A stretch of DNA of 64,000 nucleotides from Burkholderiales bacterium (GTDB lineage: Bacteria; Pseudomonadota; Gammaproteobacteria; Burkholderiales; Burkholderiaceae_E), in contig JAPOKJ010000001.1 of NCBI GenBank assembly GCA_029977705.1, positions 228,593-292,592 on the forward strand, given 5' to 3'. The notes beneath the pieces are model-generated. The model searched no databases. It worked only from the letters and a program-made list of their open reading frames with translations, and was not told the origin of the DNA. Both the position numbers and the translations under genes were made by a program. Shown here piece after piece: positions 1 to 9,400 of this stretch; position 1 is the first letter of the stretch; each line of letters opens with the position of its first letter.

Positions 1-1
1 C

Positions 2-256
2 AAGGTGGGGCGTGCCCATCAGATGATCTCGGCCCGGCTGGCAGATGACGTGGTGGCCGCCCATCTGGATGTGGCCGTAGGCTCGGCCCTGCTCGCCGTC
101 AAGCGGCTGATTTTTGATGAAGCGGATCGTCCGGTGCAATGGCTGCATGGCCTGTATCGGCCCGATCGCTACGAATACGAAATGCAGCTGTCCCGCGTGG
201 GCAGCATCGATGCCAAGGTCTGGGTCAGCCGCGAGCTCGGCGCCCAGTTCTCATGA
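2..256 (+). CDS. GntR/HutC-family transcriptional regulator, C-terminal part (5' truncated by window edge)
   Basis: The reading frame is open from the window edge to a TGA at 254-256. The visible 84 or so residues look like the end of a UTRA ligand-binding domain, with a strand-turn-strand of the type LLAVKRLIFDEADRPVQ followed by YRPDRYEYEM, where effector sensors of the HutC/FarR subfamily end. The DNA-binding N-terminus lies outside the window, so the true start is unknown; the GTG at 5 is only an internal codon. It sits 37 bp upstream of a Liv-type transporter operon on the same strand, which makes it the likely local regulator of that operon (inference). Confidence 0.75.
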   Translation, partial: KVGRAHQMISARLADDVVAAHLDVAVGSALLAVKRLIFDEADRPVQWLHGLYRPDRYEYEMQLSRVGSIDAKVWVSRELGAQFS

Positions 257-293
257 TCCCATCTTCACCGCCTCATACCGACAGGAGTCCCCC

Positions 294-1496
294 ATGAGCA
301 AGCGTCGTCAATTCCTCTCCGGCAGTGCTGCCGCCGCCACCACGCTGGCCTTTCCCGCGATCACGGGTGCCCAGCCCAAGCCGGTCAGGATCGGTGTGCT
401 GCATCCGGTCACCGGAGCCCTGGCCTATTCCGGCCAGCAGTGCCGCGAAGGTGCCCTGATGGCCATCGAGGACATCAACAAGGCCGGTGGCATCAAGGCG
501 CTGGGCGGTGCCAAGATTGAAGCCTTGCTGGGCGATGCCCAGTCCTCGCCACAGGCCGGCACGGCCGAGATCGAGAAGATGAACGAGGCTGGGGTGTCGG
601 CCGTGGTCGGTGCCTTTGCCTCGGCGATCTGCCTGGCCACCACCCAGGCGGCGGCCAAGTACAACCTGCCGCATGTGGTCGATGTCGGCGTGGCCGACCA
701 GATCGTCGAGCGCGGCCTGAAGAACACCTTCCGCTTCGGCCCTGGCTACAAGAAGTGTGCCGAGGTGGCGGTGGCCAACCTGCATGTGCTCAACACCGCC
801 GCCGGCAAGCCAGCCAAGAGCGTGATGATCATCCATGAAGAGTCGCTGTTTGGCACCGGCACCGCGCAATTGCTGGCCAAGGAGCTGCCCGGCTATGGCT
901 ATGAGGTCAAGGAAGTCATCAAGCACGCCAACCCGACGCGTGACTTCAACAACATCGCCTTGCGCATCAAGGCGGTCAATCCGGACATCGTGATCCCGGC
1001 CAACTACTACAACGAGTACGCGCTGCTGGTGCGAACCCTGCAGCAGCAGAAGATCACGCCCAAGGCGATCTACTCGGTGCTGGGCGGGGCGGCCTCGAGC
1101 TACAAGTTCGTCAAGGAATTCCCGGATGCCGCCAATGGCATCATCGACTGCAACCACTGGTTCAACCCGCGCGACAAGCGCAGCGCCGAACTGCGCAAGC
1201 GGGTCGAGGCCAAGGGCCTGTTCTTCAGTTACGAGGTCTTCATGACCTATACCGCGATGCGCCTGCTGGCCGATGCCATCGAGCGCGCCAAGTCCACCGA
1301 CCGGGCCGCGATCATCGACGCGCTGGGCAAGAGCACGTTCTCGGACCACATCATGCCGTATGGCGCGACCCAATTCGTCAATGGGCAGAACACCGGCGCC
1401 CAGCCGCTGATGACCCAGGTGAGCAAGGGCGACATCCGCGTGATCATCCCGCGCGAGTACCGTGAAATGGATCCGATCTTCCCGCTCAAGGCCTGA
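294..1496 (+). CDS. Branched-chain amino acid-type ABC transporter substrate-binding protein
   Basis: This is a periplasmic binding protein of the Peripla_BP_6/LivJ class, 400 residues. I start it at ATG 294 because AGGAG (283-287) lies at the right distance. The N-terminus reads MSKRRQFLSGSAAAATTLAFP, which carries a twin-arginine (RRxFL) Tat-like signal ending near AITGAQ. The mature part opens with VRIGVLHPVTGALAYSGQQ, typical of the family. Related proteins bind amino acids, amides, urea or aromatic acids, so the family alone does not define the ligand. It heads the transporter genes that follow at 1529-4995. Confidence 0.9.
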   Translation: MSKRRQFLSGSAAAATTLAFPAITGAQPKPVRIGVLHPVTGALAYSGQQCREGALMAIEDINKAGGIKALGGAKIEALLGDAQSSPQAGTAEIEKMNEAGVSAVVGAFASAICLATTQAAAKYNLPHVVDVGVADQIVERGLKNTFRFGPGYKKCAEVAVANLHVLNTAAGKPAKSVMIIHEESLFGTGTAQLLAKELPGYGYEVKEVIKHANPTRDFNNIALRIKAVNPDIVIPANYYNEYALLVRTLQQQKITPKAIYSVLGGAASSYKFVKEFPDAANGIIDCNHWFNPRDKRSAELRKRVEAKGLFFSYEVFMTYTAMRLLADAIERAKSTDRAAIIDALGKSTFSDHIMPYGATQFVNGQNTGAQPLMTQVSKGDIRVIIPREYREMDPIFPLKA

Positions 1497-1528
1497 GAGC
1501 AGCGTCTCGGCGATGTCCTGGCACGGCC

Positions 1529-2413
1529 ATGTTTGACCTGAGCATCCTTTTTCCGTCCCTGCTCAACGGGCTGACGACCGGCGCGGTCTATGCATTGATC
1601 GCGCTCGGCCTGACGCTCATCTATGGCGTGCTGCACATCATCAACTTCGCCCATGGCGCCGCACTGATGATGGCCCTGTATGCAGTGTACGGACTCAAGG
1701 AGCGCTTCGGGATCGACCCCTACCTGGCGCTGCCGCTGGTGGTGCCGGCCATGTTCGTGCTGGGCTATGCCCTGCAGCGTGTCATCATCAACCGGGCCAG
1801 TCATGGCAAGGACGAGAACATCCTGCTGGTCACGCTGGGCCTGTCGATCGTGCTCGAGAACCTGGCCCTGCTGCTGTTCAAGTCGGACACCCGGACCATC
1901 GAGACGGCCTACACCCTGACCACGGTGCCGATCGATGTCGGCTTTGCGCAGGCCATGATCGCGCTGCCCAAGCTGGTGGCCTTTGCGGGGGCCTTGCTGG
2001 CCTCGGCCCTGCTGGTGCTGATCGTCACCCGTACCGACCTGGGGCGGGCCATCCGTGCCGTGGCCAGGGAAAAGCACGGTGCCAAGCTGATGGGCATCGA
2101 TGTCGATCATGTCTATGCCATGAGTTTCGGCATCGGACTGGCCTGCCTGGGCGCCGCAGCCTGCCTGCTGCTGCCGGCCTACTATGTGAACCCGCAGGTG
2201 GGCAATGGCTTCGTGCTGGTGGCCTTTACCATCGTGGTGCTGGGGGGCATGGGCAGCTTCGCCGGCGCGCTCGTCGGTGGCCTCCTGATTGGCGTGGTTG
2301 AATCGCTGGGCGGGCTCGTGCTGGGCGAGTCGCTCGGGCAGATCGGCATCTTTGCCATCTTCATTGCCGTGCTGCTGTTTCGTCCGCAGGGCCTGTTCGG
2401 AGCGCGCGCATGA
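1529..2413 (+). CDS. livH: ABC transporter permease, LivH type
   Basis: A 294-residue hydrophobic inner-membrane permease with the LivH hallmarks: an N-terminal segment LNGLTTGAVYALIALGLTLIYGVLHIINFAHG and a late GGMGSFAGALVGGLLIGVVE loop that docks on the ATPase. It forms a heterodimer with the LivM-type permease, whose ATG overlaps this stop by 4 nt (ATGA at 2410-2413), indicating translational coupling. The gene name reflects family membership only; the transported compound is not known. Confidence 0.9.
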   Translation: MFDLSILFPSLLNGLTTGAVYALIALGLTLIYGVLHIINFAHGAALMMALYAVYGLKERFGIDPYLALPLVVPAMFVLGYALQRVIINRASHGKDENILLVTLGLSIVLENLALLLFKSDTRTIETAYTLTTVPIDVGFAQAMIALPKLVAFAGALLASALLVLIVTRTDLGRAIRAVAREKHGAKLMGIDVDHVYAMSFGIGLACLGAAACLLLPAYYVNPQVGNGFVLVAFTIVVLGGMGSFAGALVGGLLIGVVESLGGLVLGESLGQIGIFAIFIAVLLFRPQGLFGARA

Positions 2414-3450
2414 GCAGGCCTTCCCCGGGCGCAGCAAATGCCGCGCAGGTTCCGGTCGCGGCTGCATCGTCCCTGATGTTGCCATCGCTGCGTCGCGACC
2501 TCTTGCTGATCGCCTTGTTTGCAGGCGCGGTCGTTGCACTGGCGATGGCCTCAAGCTCCGGCGTGATGCTCAACTTCATCATGGGGGCGCTCTATGCCGC
2601 CCTGCTGGCCCAGGCCTGGAACATCCTGGGCGGATTTGGCGGACAGTTCTCGTTTGGTCATGCCCTGTTCTTCGGCACCGGCGCCTATGCACAGGCGATC
2701 GCGCAATTGCAATGGGGCTTGAACCCCTGGGTGGCGCTGCCCACCGCAGTCCTGATCGCCGCCGGCGTGGCCTTGTTCGTCGGCGCGCTCAGCTTTCGTT
2801 ATGGCCTGAAGGGCTCCTACTTCGCGCTGGTGACTCTGGCCTTTGCCGAGGTGTTCCGCATCCTGGCCACCTCGGTGCCCTTTACCGGGGCGGGCGTGGG
2901 CCTGATGGTGCCGCTCAGGGAGGGCCTGGCCAACATGCAGTTCGGTTCGCGACGCGGCTTTGTGCTGCTGACGCTGGCCATCGTGGTGCTGGCCCTGCTC
3001 TTTACCGCCTGGTTGCGGCACTCGCGCTTCGGGGCCTCGCTGCAGGCGGTGCGCGACAACGAAGATGCGGCGCGCGCCGTGGGCGTGGATCCCTTTCGCA
3101 TCAAGCTGGCAGCGATTGCCTGGTCTGGTGCCTTCATGGGCTCGGCAGGCGCCTTGTATGTGCAGGTCTTCCAGTACATCGACCCGGGCATCGCCTACGG
3201 CTCGCATACCTCGGTCGAGGCCCTGGTGGGCGCCATCGTCGGTGGACTGGGCACCTTGTGGGGTCCGGTGATCGGTGCGCTTGCCCTGCACGTGCTGGCC
3301 GACCTGACCCGCAATCTTTTCGGCCAGCTGCCCGGCATCAACATGGTGATCTATGGCAGCGTGCTGGTGCTGATGGTCATGTTCGCACCGCGCGGCCTGG
3401 GCGGCTGGGGACAGTCGATCCGGCGGCTCTGGCGGGGAGGGCGCTCATGA
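2410..3450 (+). CDS. livM: ABC transporter permease, LivM type
   Basis: A 346-residue multi-pass membrane protein. A polar N-terminus of about 25 residues is followed by about ten hydrophobic segments. Family signatures are AQAWNILGGFGGQFSFGHA, then the cytoplasmic EAA-like loop around RAVGVDPFRIKLAAIAWSGAFMGSAGALY and GGLGTLWGPVIGAL. It partners the LivH-type permease. The stop codon lies inside a 25-bp sequence that is repeated 44 bp downstream at the start of the next gene (see the repeat entries and findings). Confidence 0.9.
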   Translation: MSRPSPGAANAAQVPVAAASSLMLPSLRRDLLLIALFAGAVVALAMASSSGVMLNFIMGALYAALLAQAWNILGGFGGQFSFGHALFFGTGAYAQAIAQLQWGLNPWVALPTAVLIAAGVALFVGALSFRYGLKGSYFALVTLAFAEVFRILATSVPFTGAGVGLMVPLREGLANMQFGSRRGFVLLTLAIVVLALLFTAWLRHSRFGASLQAVRDNEDAARAVGVDPFRIKLAAIAWSGAFMGSAGALYVQVFQYIDPGIAYGSHTSVEALVGAIVGGLGTLWGPVIGALALHVLADLTRNLFGQLPGINMVIYGSVLVLMVMFAPRGLGGWGQSIRRLWRGGRS

Positions 3451-3457
3451 GCGACCT
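3433..3457 (+). repeat. 25-bp direct repeat, copy 1 (livM stop region)
   Basis: A perfect 25-bp sequence that contains the purine-rich GGGGAGG, then GCGCTC, then ATGAGCGACC. It recurs at 3477-3501, 44 bp away. This copy carries the ATGA overlap of the livM stop with an ATG at 3447. That ATG opens a 15-codon frame instead of the ATPase gene. Confidence 0.95.
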
Positions 3458-3490
3458 ACCGCCGCGTGAGATGCATCGGGGAGGGCGCTC

Positions 3491-3494
<4 letters not shown>
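3447..3494 (+). other. 15-codon mini-ORF between livM and livG
   Basis: ATG 3447 (inside the first repeat copy) opens the frame MSDLPPREMHRGGRS and stops at TGA 3492-3494. Both ends overlap their neighbours as ATGA: the livM stop at the front and the livG start at the back. The first four residues repeat the first four of the real ATPase (MSDL). The 44-bp offset between the copies is not a multiple of three, so it cannot be an N-terminal extension of LivG. Whether it is translated is unknown. It may only pass terminating ribosomes to livG. Confidence 0.35.

Positions 3495-3501
<7 letters not shown>
3477..3501 (+). repeat. 25-bp direct repeat, copy 2 (livG start region)
   Basis: Second copy of the 25-bp repeat first seen at 3433-3457. 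It supplies the Shine-Dalgarno-like GGGGAGG and the ATG (3491) of the ATPase gene. Confidence 0.95.
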
Positions 3502-4233
<732 letters not shown>

Positions 4234-4237
<4 letters not shown>

Positions 4238-4995
4238 GCGACCAGACCGTGGCCCCCGGTCCGCACGCCCCGCAGGGTGCTGCCGACCCTGCGCTGCTGC
4301 GAATCGAGGCGCTGCGCGGCGGTTATGGTGCGGTCGAGGTGCTGCGGGGCGTGGACCTGAGCGTGGCGCCCGGCGAGATCGTGGCGCTGCTGGGCAGCAA
4401 CGGTGCCGGCAAGACCACGCTGAACAATGTGTTGTGCGGCATCTATCCGGCCTGGTCGGGGCGGGTATGGTTCGACGGGCAGGACCTCAGTGGCGCGCAT
4501 TACCGGCGCGTGGTCCAGGCTGGCCTGATCCAGGTGCCGGAGGGACGCAAGGTCTTTCCCAACCTGTCGGTGCTCGAAAACCTGGAGCTGGGCTCCTTCA
4601 CCAGGGCGCGCGAACGTCGCGCCACGAATCTGGACAAGGTGTTCGCGATCTTTCCGCGCCTGAAGGAACGTCTGACGCAACTGGCGGGCACGATGAGCGG
4701 CGGCGAGCAGCAGATGCTGGCGATCGGCCGTGGCCTGATGGCCGAGCCGCGCCTGCTGATTCTGGACGAGCCTTCGCTCGGCCTGTCACCGCTGCTGGTC
4801 GAGGAGATGTTTGCACTGATCGGCCAGTTGCATGCGCAAGGCCTGTCGCTGCTGCTGGTCGAGCAGAATGTCGCGCAGTCCCTCGAGATTGCTCAGCGCG
4901 CCTATGTGATGGAGAACGGCGTGATCCGTTTTTCCGGCGCCAGCCAGGACCTGCTCGCCAGTGATGAGCTGCGCAAGGCCTATCTCGGGGTGTGA
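4234..4995 (+). CDS. livF: ABC transporter ATP-binding protein, LivF type
   Basis: A 253-residue ATPase. Walker A is GSNGAGKTTL, the signature is MSGGEQQMLAIGRGLM, Walker B is LLILDEPSLGLSP, and the LivF-type VPEGRKVFPNLSVLENL Q-loop region is present. It completes the five-component ABC importer with the four genes upstream. It has a 15 to 20 residue extra N-terminus before the conserved LRIEALRGGYG. ATG 4234 overlaps the livG stop. Confidence 0.9.
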
Positions 4996-5002
4996 AGGGT
5001 AG

Positions 5003-5992
5003 ATGAGCCTCATGCCCGGAAAAACAGATGGGACGCCCAGCCGCCTGCGCCGCGCGCTGGTGGCTGCGGCCTTTTTGCCGCTTGGCACGGAACTGCGGGC
5101 CCAGGTCGCAAGCCCGGTGCGCATCCTGGTGGGTGCCCCGGCTGGCGGTACGACCGATACCATGGCACGTACCCTGGCCCAGGAACTGGGCAAGGCGCTG
5201 GGCCGCACCGTGGTGGTGGAGAACCGCCCCGGTGCGGGCGGCAACATTGCCGCCGAAGCAGTGGCGCGCGCCGCACCCGATGGCAGCACCCTGCTGATGA
5301 GCTTCACCAGCCATGCCATCAATGCCTCGCTCTACCCGACACTGCCCTTTGATCCGGAGCGTGACTTCACGCCTCTGACGATGGTCTCGACCTCGCCGGC
5401 GATGCTGGTGGCCCACCCTTCCTTTCCCGCCAACAATCTCAAGGACGCGATGGCGCTGATCAAGCGTCAGCCGGGCCGATTCAACTTTGCCATCGGCGCC
5501 CTGGGCTCGTCGGTTCATCTGGCCGGCGAGGCCTTCAAGATGATGGCGGGTGTTTACATCGTGAACATTCCCTACCGGGGCACGGCACCGGCCATCCATG
5601 ACCTGCTGGCCGGGCAGGTGGAGCTGATGTTTGCCAATGTCGGCAATGCGCAGGCCCATGTCCGTGCCGGCAAGCTCAAGGCGCTGGGGGTGACGGCTCC
5701 GAAGCGCCTGGCTGCCTTCCCTGACGTGCCGGCGATTGCCGAGGTCCTTCCGGGCTATCAGTCCAATGCCTGGTTCGGATTGTTCGGGCCGGCGCGCATG
5801 GCACCGGATCTGGCCCGGCGTATCAGCGAGGCGGCACGCCAGGCGATCCAGGCGCCCGAGGTGCGGCGCCGTATCGAAAGCGAGGGTGCCTCGCCGGTGG
5901 GCAACACGCCGCAGGAGTTTGCCGCCTTCGTGCATGAGGAGATTCCGCGCTGGGCCAAGGTGGTCAAGTTCTCCGGAGCCAAGCCGGAATGA
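5003..5992 (+). CDS. Bug/TTT-family tripartite tricarboxylate periplasmic receptor
   Basis: A 329-residue extracytoplasmic receptor of the Bug (BctC/TctC) family. A signal peptide ends near LGTELRAQ. Then come the family motifs RILVGAPAGGTTDTMAR, VVVENRPGAGGNIAAE and YRGTAPAIHDLLAGQVELMFAN. Such receptors bind carboxylates or other small molecules; in Burkholderiales most lack adjacent TctAB membrane subunits, as here. ATG 5003 is used, with ATG 5012 as an alternative. It lies 7 nt after livF and overlaps the next gene by ATGA, so it belongs to the same transcript. Confidence 0.88.
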   Translation: MSLMPGKTDGTPSRLRRALVAAAFLPLGTELRAQVASPVRILVGAPAGGTTDTMARTLAQELGKALGRTVVVENRPGAGGNIAAEAVARAAPDGSTLLMSFTSHAINASLYPTLPFDPERDFTPLTMVSTSPAMLVAHPSFPANNLKDAMALIKRQPGRFNFAIGALGSSVHLAGEAFKMMAGVYIVNIPYRGTAPAIHDLLAGQVELMFANVGNAQAHVRAGKLKALGVTAPKRLAAFPDVPAIAEVLPGYQSNAWFGLFGPARMAPDLARRISEAARQAIQAPEVRRRIESEGASPVGNTPQEFAAFVHEEIPRWAKVVKFSGAKPE

Positions 5993-7305
5993 CCAACGAC
6001 CAACGCCGACGCGGCGACCCTGCACCCCAAAGCCTTGCCCAGAAACTGGTCGCCCGTGCGGCCGGCCGCGCACAGGTGTCGGTGGGCGAGGTACTCACCT
6101 GCCAGGTCGATCTGGCCATGTTCCATGACTCCTCCGGCCCGCGGCGACTCAAGCCCATGCTCGAGGAACTGGGTGCCACCATCAAGGACAAGTCGCGCCT
6201 GGTGCTGGTGATGGACCACTATGTGCCCGAGCGTGACGAGGCCTCGCGCAAGATCGTGCGCATCGCGCGGGAGTGGGCGCGGGACCAGGCCCTGCCCCAT
6301 GTCTACGACAGCCAGGGCATCTGCCATGTGGTGCTGCCCCAGCAGGGCCATCTTCGTCCGGGCATGTTCTGCGTGGGCGGCGATTCCCATTCACCCACCG
6401 GTGGCGCGTTCGGCGCCTACATGTTCGGTATCGGCAGCACCGAGATGCTGGGGGTGGTGGTGACCGGCGAGATCTGGTTGCAGGTACCGCGTACCATCGC
6501 CATGCGATGGGAGGGACGCCTGTCGCCCGGCGTCTGCGCCAAGGACATGATGCTGGCCATGATTGCGCGCTTCGGCATGAATGGCGCGGCCTACCAGGCG
6601 GTGGAATTCTGTGGTGAGGCGGTGCGTGCCCTGCCGATGGCCGAACGCATGACCTTGTGCAACATGAGCGCCGAGTTGGGCGCGCAGACCGGGCTCGTGG
6701 CGCCGGACGAGGTCACCCATCAATGGCTGCGCGAGGTGGCCAGAGTGCCGGCCGCTGCCCTGGAAGAGGCAGCGGACTGGACGAGCCGGTGGTGCTCCGA
6801 TGCCGGCAGTTTCGATGAAGAACACGGCTTCATCGCGCAGGACCTGGCCCCGCAGCTGGCCGCACCGCACAGCCCCGCCAAGGGGGTGCCGATCGCGGTG
6901 CATGTCGACACCCGCATCGACATTGCCTACATCGGCGCCTGCACCGGTGCCAAGCTCGAGGACCTTCGCCATGCGGCCCAGGTACTCCGTGGCCGGCGCA
7001 TCGCTGTTGGCATGCGACTGCTGGTGGCCCCGGCCAGCCTGAAGGATCGGGCTCAAGCCGAGCGTGAGGGCACGATGAAGGTCCTCACCGATGCAGGCGC
7101 CACTGTGCTGCCCAGCAGTTGCGGCGCCTGTGCAGGCTATGGCGACAGCTTCGGCGAGAACGAAACGGTGATCTCCTCGACGGCGCGCAATTTCAAGGGC
7201 CGCATGGGGCCGGCCAGTGCGCAGGTCTTTCTGGGTTCCCCCTTTACCGTGGCAGCCTCGGCCCTGCGTGGCCGTATCACCGACCCGCGCGAGGTGCTGG
7301 CATGA
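5989..7305 (+). CDS. Aconitase-family hydro-lyase, large (Fe-S) subunit, LeuC/homoaconitase-like
   Basis: A 438-residue protein of the aconitase superfamily. It shows the conserved QxxxxDLAMFHDSSGP start, DHYVPERDEASR, GDSHSPTGGAFGAYMFGIGSTEM, and three candidate [4Fe-4S] cysteines: one in IGACTGAKLEDL and two in PSSCGACAGYG (CxxC). It pairs with the small subunit directly downstream (ATGA overlap) to dehydrate/hydrate a hydroxy di- or tricarboxylate. The neighbours are transporters and an amidohydrolase rather than leuA/leuB, so a catabolic role is more likely than leucine synthesis (inference). Confidence 0.87.
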   Translation: MTNDQRRRGDPAPQSLAQKLVARAAGRAQVSVGEVLTCQVDLAMFHDSSGPRRLKPMLEELGATIKDKSRLVLVMDHYVPERDEASRKIVRIAREWARDQALPHVYDSQGICHVVLPQQGHLRPGMFCVGGDSHSPTGGAFGAYMFGIGSTEMLGVVVTGEIWLQVPRTIAMRWEGRLSPGVCAKDMMLAMIARFGMNGAAYQAVEFCGEAVRALPMAERMTLCNMSAELGAQTGLVAPDEVTHQWLREVARVPAAALEEAADWTSRWCSDAGSFDEEHGFIAQDLAPQLAAPHSPAKGVPIAVHVDTRIDIAYIGACTGAKLEDLRHAAQVLRGRRIAVGMRLLVAPASLKDRAQAEREGTMKVLTDAGATVLPSSCGACAGYGDSFGENETVISSTARNFKGRMGPASAQVFLGSPFTVAASALRGRITDPREVLA

Positions 7306-7868
7306 AGGCCCAATCCGGCACTGCGCCCGCTGCCATGACCACGACCACCACCATCCATCGCATCTGGCATCTGGGCGCTGATGTGGACACCGATGCCCTG
7401 GCGCCGGGCCAGTGGATGCAGCATGGCATCGAGGTGATCGCGCAGCATTGCCTGGAACGCCTGGCGCCCGGATTTGCCTCGCAGGTTCGCCCGGGTGACG
7501 TGATCGTGGCCGGTCCCAACTTCGGCATCGGTTCTTCGCGCGAGCAGGCCGCTGCCGCCCTTCGCCACCTGGGGGTGGCTGCGGTGATTGCACCCAGCTA
7601 CGGCGGGCTGTTCTTTCGCAATGCCTTCAACCTGGGCCTGCTGCTCATGACCTGCCCGCAGTCGGACCGCTTGGCGGGGGATGCGCAGCTGCAGCTGGAT
7701 CCGGAAAGTCTCATGATTGTCCGCGGCAATGGCGAGGCGCTGCGGACCGACCCCGTGCCCGATTTCCTGTTGGCCATGGTGCGGGCCGGCGGGCTGATGA
7801 ATGTGCTGCGCCAGCGCGCGCACGCGGCCCCTGGCAGCCCGGTCCCGGGCGCTGCCGGCGGACCGTGA
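7302..7868 (+). CDS. Aconitase-family hydro-lyase, small subunit, LeuD-like
   Basis: A 188-residue swivel-domain subunit. Motifs are DVDTDALAPGQWM, then VIVAGPNFGIGSSREQAAAALRHLGVAAVIAPSYGGLFFRNAFNLGL, which holds the GxGSSREQA substrate-binding loop of LeuD. The start is ATG 7302, overlapping the large-subunit stop; ATG 7335 is an alternative without coupling. It has a tail of about 20 Ala/Pro/Gly-rich residues. Together with the large subunit it would make a heterodimeric hydro-lyase of unassigned substrate. Confidence 0.85.
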   Translation: MKAQSGTAPAAMTTTTTIHRIWHLGADVDTDALAPGQWMQHGIEVIAQHCLERLAPGFASQVRPGDVIVAGPNFGIGSSREQAAAALRHLGVAAVIAPSYGGLFFRNAFNLGLLLMTCPQSDRLAGDAQLQLDPESLMIVRGNGEALRTDPVPDFLLAMVRAGGLMNVLRQRAHAAPGSPVPGAAGGP

Positions 7869-7921
7869 TCCCCCATGAGACGACCCTTCCCCGAATCAAT
7901 TCCGTGAACAAGGAGCATCCG

Positions 7922-9397
7922 ATGGCCACCCCTGAATTCGACCTGATCATCAAGAACCTGCGCGTCGTGCGGCCGCAGGGCAATGTCGTGCACGAGAGCG
8001 ACATTGCCATCAAGGAGGGCAAGTTCGCGCGCATCGCGCCAGGGCTCGATGTCAAGCGTGCCAAGGCGGTGCAGGACGGCCGTGGCCTGCTGGCCTTTCC
8101 CGGCGTGGTCGATGCCCACATGCATGCCGGCATCTACTCGCCGCTGGCCGAAGATGCGGTCACCGAAAGCCAGGCGGCCGCGATGGGGGGCGTGACCTCG
8201 AGCCTGAACTACTTTCGCACCGGCCAGTACTACCTGAACAAGGGCGGGCCGTACAAGAAGTTCTTTCCCGAGGTGCTCAAGATCTCGAAGGACAAGTTCC
8301 ACGTCGACTACGGCTATCACCTGGCGCCGATGGATGGCACCCACATCAAGGAAATTCCCGAGCTGATCGCCAGGCATGGGGTGTCCAGCTTCAAGATCTT
8401 CATGTTCTACGGCTCGCACGGACTGCATGGCGCCTCGGATTCGCAGAAGCAGTTCCTGATGATCGGCGAGGACGAGCGCTACGACTATGCCCACTTCGAG
8501 TTCATCATGCGCGGCGTGCAGGCGGCGCGCGAGATGCTGCCCGACAAGGCCCACCAGATCTCGCTGTCCCTGCATTGCGAGACGGCCGAGATCATGACGG
8601 CCTACACGAAGATCGTTGAAAAGGACAAGTCCCTCAAGGGCCTGGCTGCCTACTCGGCCTCGCGGCCGCAGCATTCGGAAGGCCTGGCGGTGTTCATTGC
8701 CAGCTACCTGGCCAATGAGACAGCGCTGCCCAACATCAACCTGCTGCACCTGTCCTCGCGCAAGGCGGTACAGGCGGCGATGATGATGGCCGACGTGTTC
8801 CCGCACATCGACTTCCGGCGCGAGGTCACCATTGGCCACCTGGTGCTCGACATCAGCTCGAAGGCCGCCTGGATGGCCAAGGTTAACCCGCCGATCCGGC
8901 CGCGCGAGGATGTGGAGTTCCTCTGGGAAGCCCTGCTCGATGGCGAGCTGGACTGGGTGGTATCGGACCACGCCTGCTGCCGCCACGAGATGAAGATGCC
9001 CAAGCAGTACGGCAACAACATCTGGATGGCCAAGAGCGGCTTCGGCGGTACCGAGTACCTGCTGCCGGCCTTGATCAGCGAGGGCACGAAGCGGGGCATG
9101 GACTATCACCACATGGCGCGCCTGACCAGCTTCAATCCGGCCCAGCGCTTCGGTCTGAACCACAAGGGCGACATCGCCGAGGGCTTCGATGCCGACCTGG
9201 CCCTGGTCGATCCCGCGAAAACCTGGACCATCCACGCCAAGGACTCGCCCTCGACCCAGGGCTACACGCCCTTCGAGGGCATCGAGTTGTCGGCCCGCGT
9301 GGAACAGACCTGGTTGCGTGGCCACTTGATCTATGACCAGGCCAAGGGCATCGTCGGCAAGCCGATCGGGCAGTACCTGCACCGGCCGACGGCCTGA
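7922..9397 (+). CDS. Dihydropyrimidinase/hydantoinase-like metal-dependent amidohydrolase
   Basis: A cyclic-amidase-type TIM-barrel hydrolase of 491 residues. Visible metal ligands: the HxH of DAHMHAG, the candidate carboxylated lysine in SSFKIFMFYG, His in LSLHCET, His in NLLHLSSR and Asp in VVSDHAC. These match the dihydroorotase/hydantoinase/allantoinase superfamily. I chose ATG 7922 because AAGGAG (7910-7915) precedes it; an in-frame GTG at 7865 would add 19 residues and overlap the upstream stop. It likely opens a ring amide or cleaves an N-acyl group; the exact substrate is unknown. Confidence 0.85.
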   Translation: MATPEFDLIIKNLRVVRPQGNVVHESDIAIKEGKFARIAPGLDVKRAKAVQDGRGLLAFPGVVDAHMHAGIYSPLAEDAVTESQAAAMGGVTSSLNYFRTGQYYLNKGGPYKKFFPEVLKISKDKFHVDYGYHLAPMDGTHIKEIPELIARHGVSSFKIFMFYGSHGLHGASDSQKQFLMIGEDERYDYAHFEFIMRGVQAAREMLPDKAHQISLSLHCETAEIMTAYTKIVEKDKSLKGLAAYSASRPQHSEGLAVFIASYLANETALPNINLLHLSSRKAVQAAMMMADVFPHIDFRREVTIGHLVLDISSKAAWMAKVNPPIRPREDVEFLWEALLDGELDWVVSDHACCRHEMKMPKQYGNNIWMAKSGFGGTEYLLPALISEGTKRGMDYHHMARLTSFNPAQRFGLNHKGDIAEGFDADLALVDPAKTWTIHAKDSPSTQGYTPFEGIELSARVEQTWLRGHLIYDQAKGIVGKPIGQYLHRPTA

Positions 9398-9400
9398 GAC

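Noticed and set aside
5989..7868. LeuCD as leucine biosynthesis genes
   Set aside because: No leuA or leuB is adjacent and the flanks are transport and amidohydrolase genes, so I treat the pair as an aconitase-family enzyme of unknown substrate.
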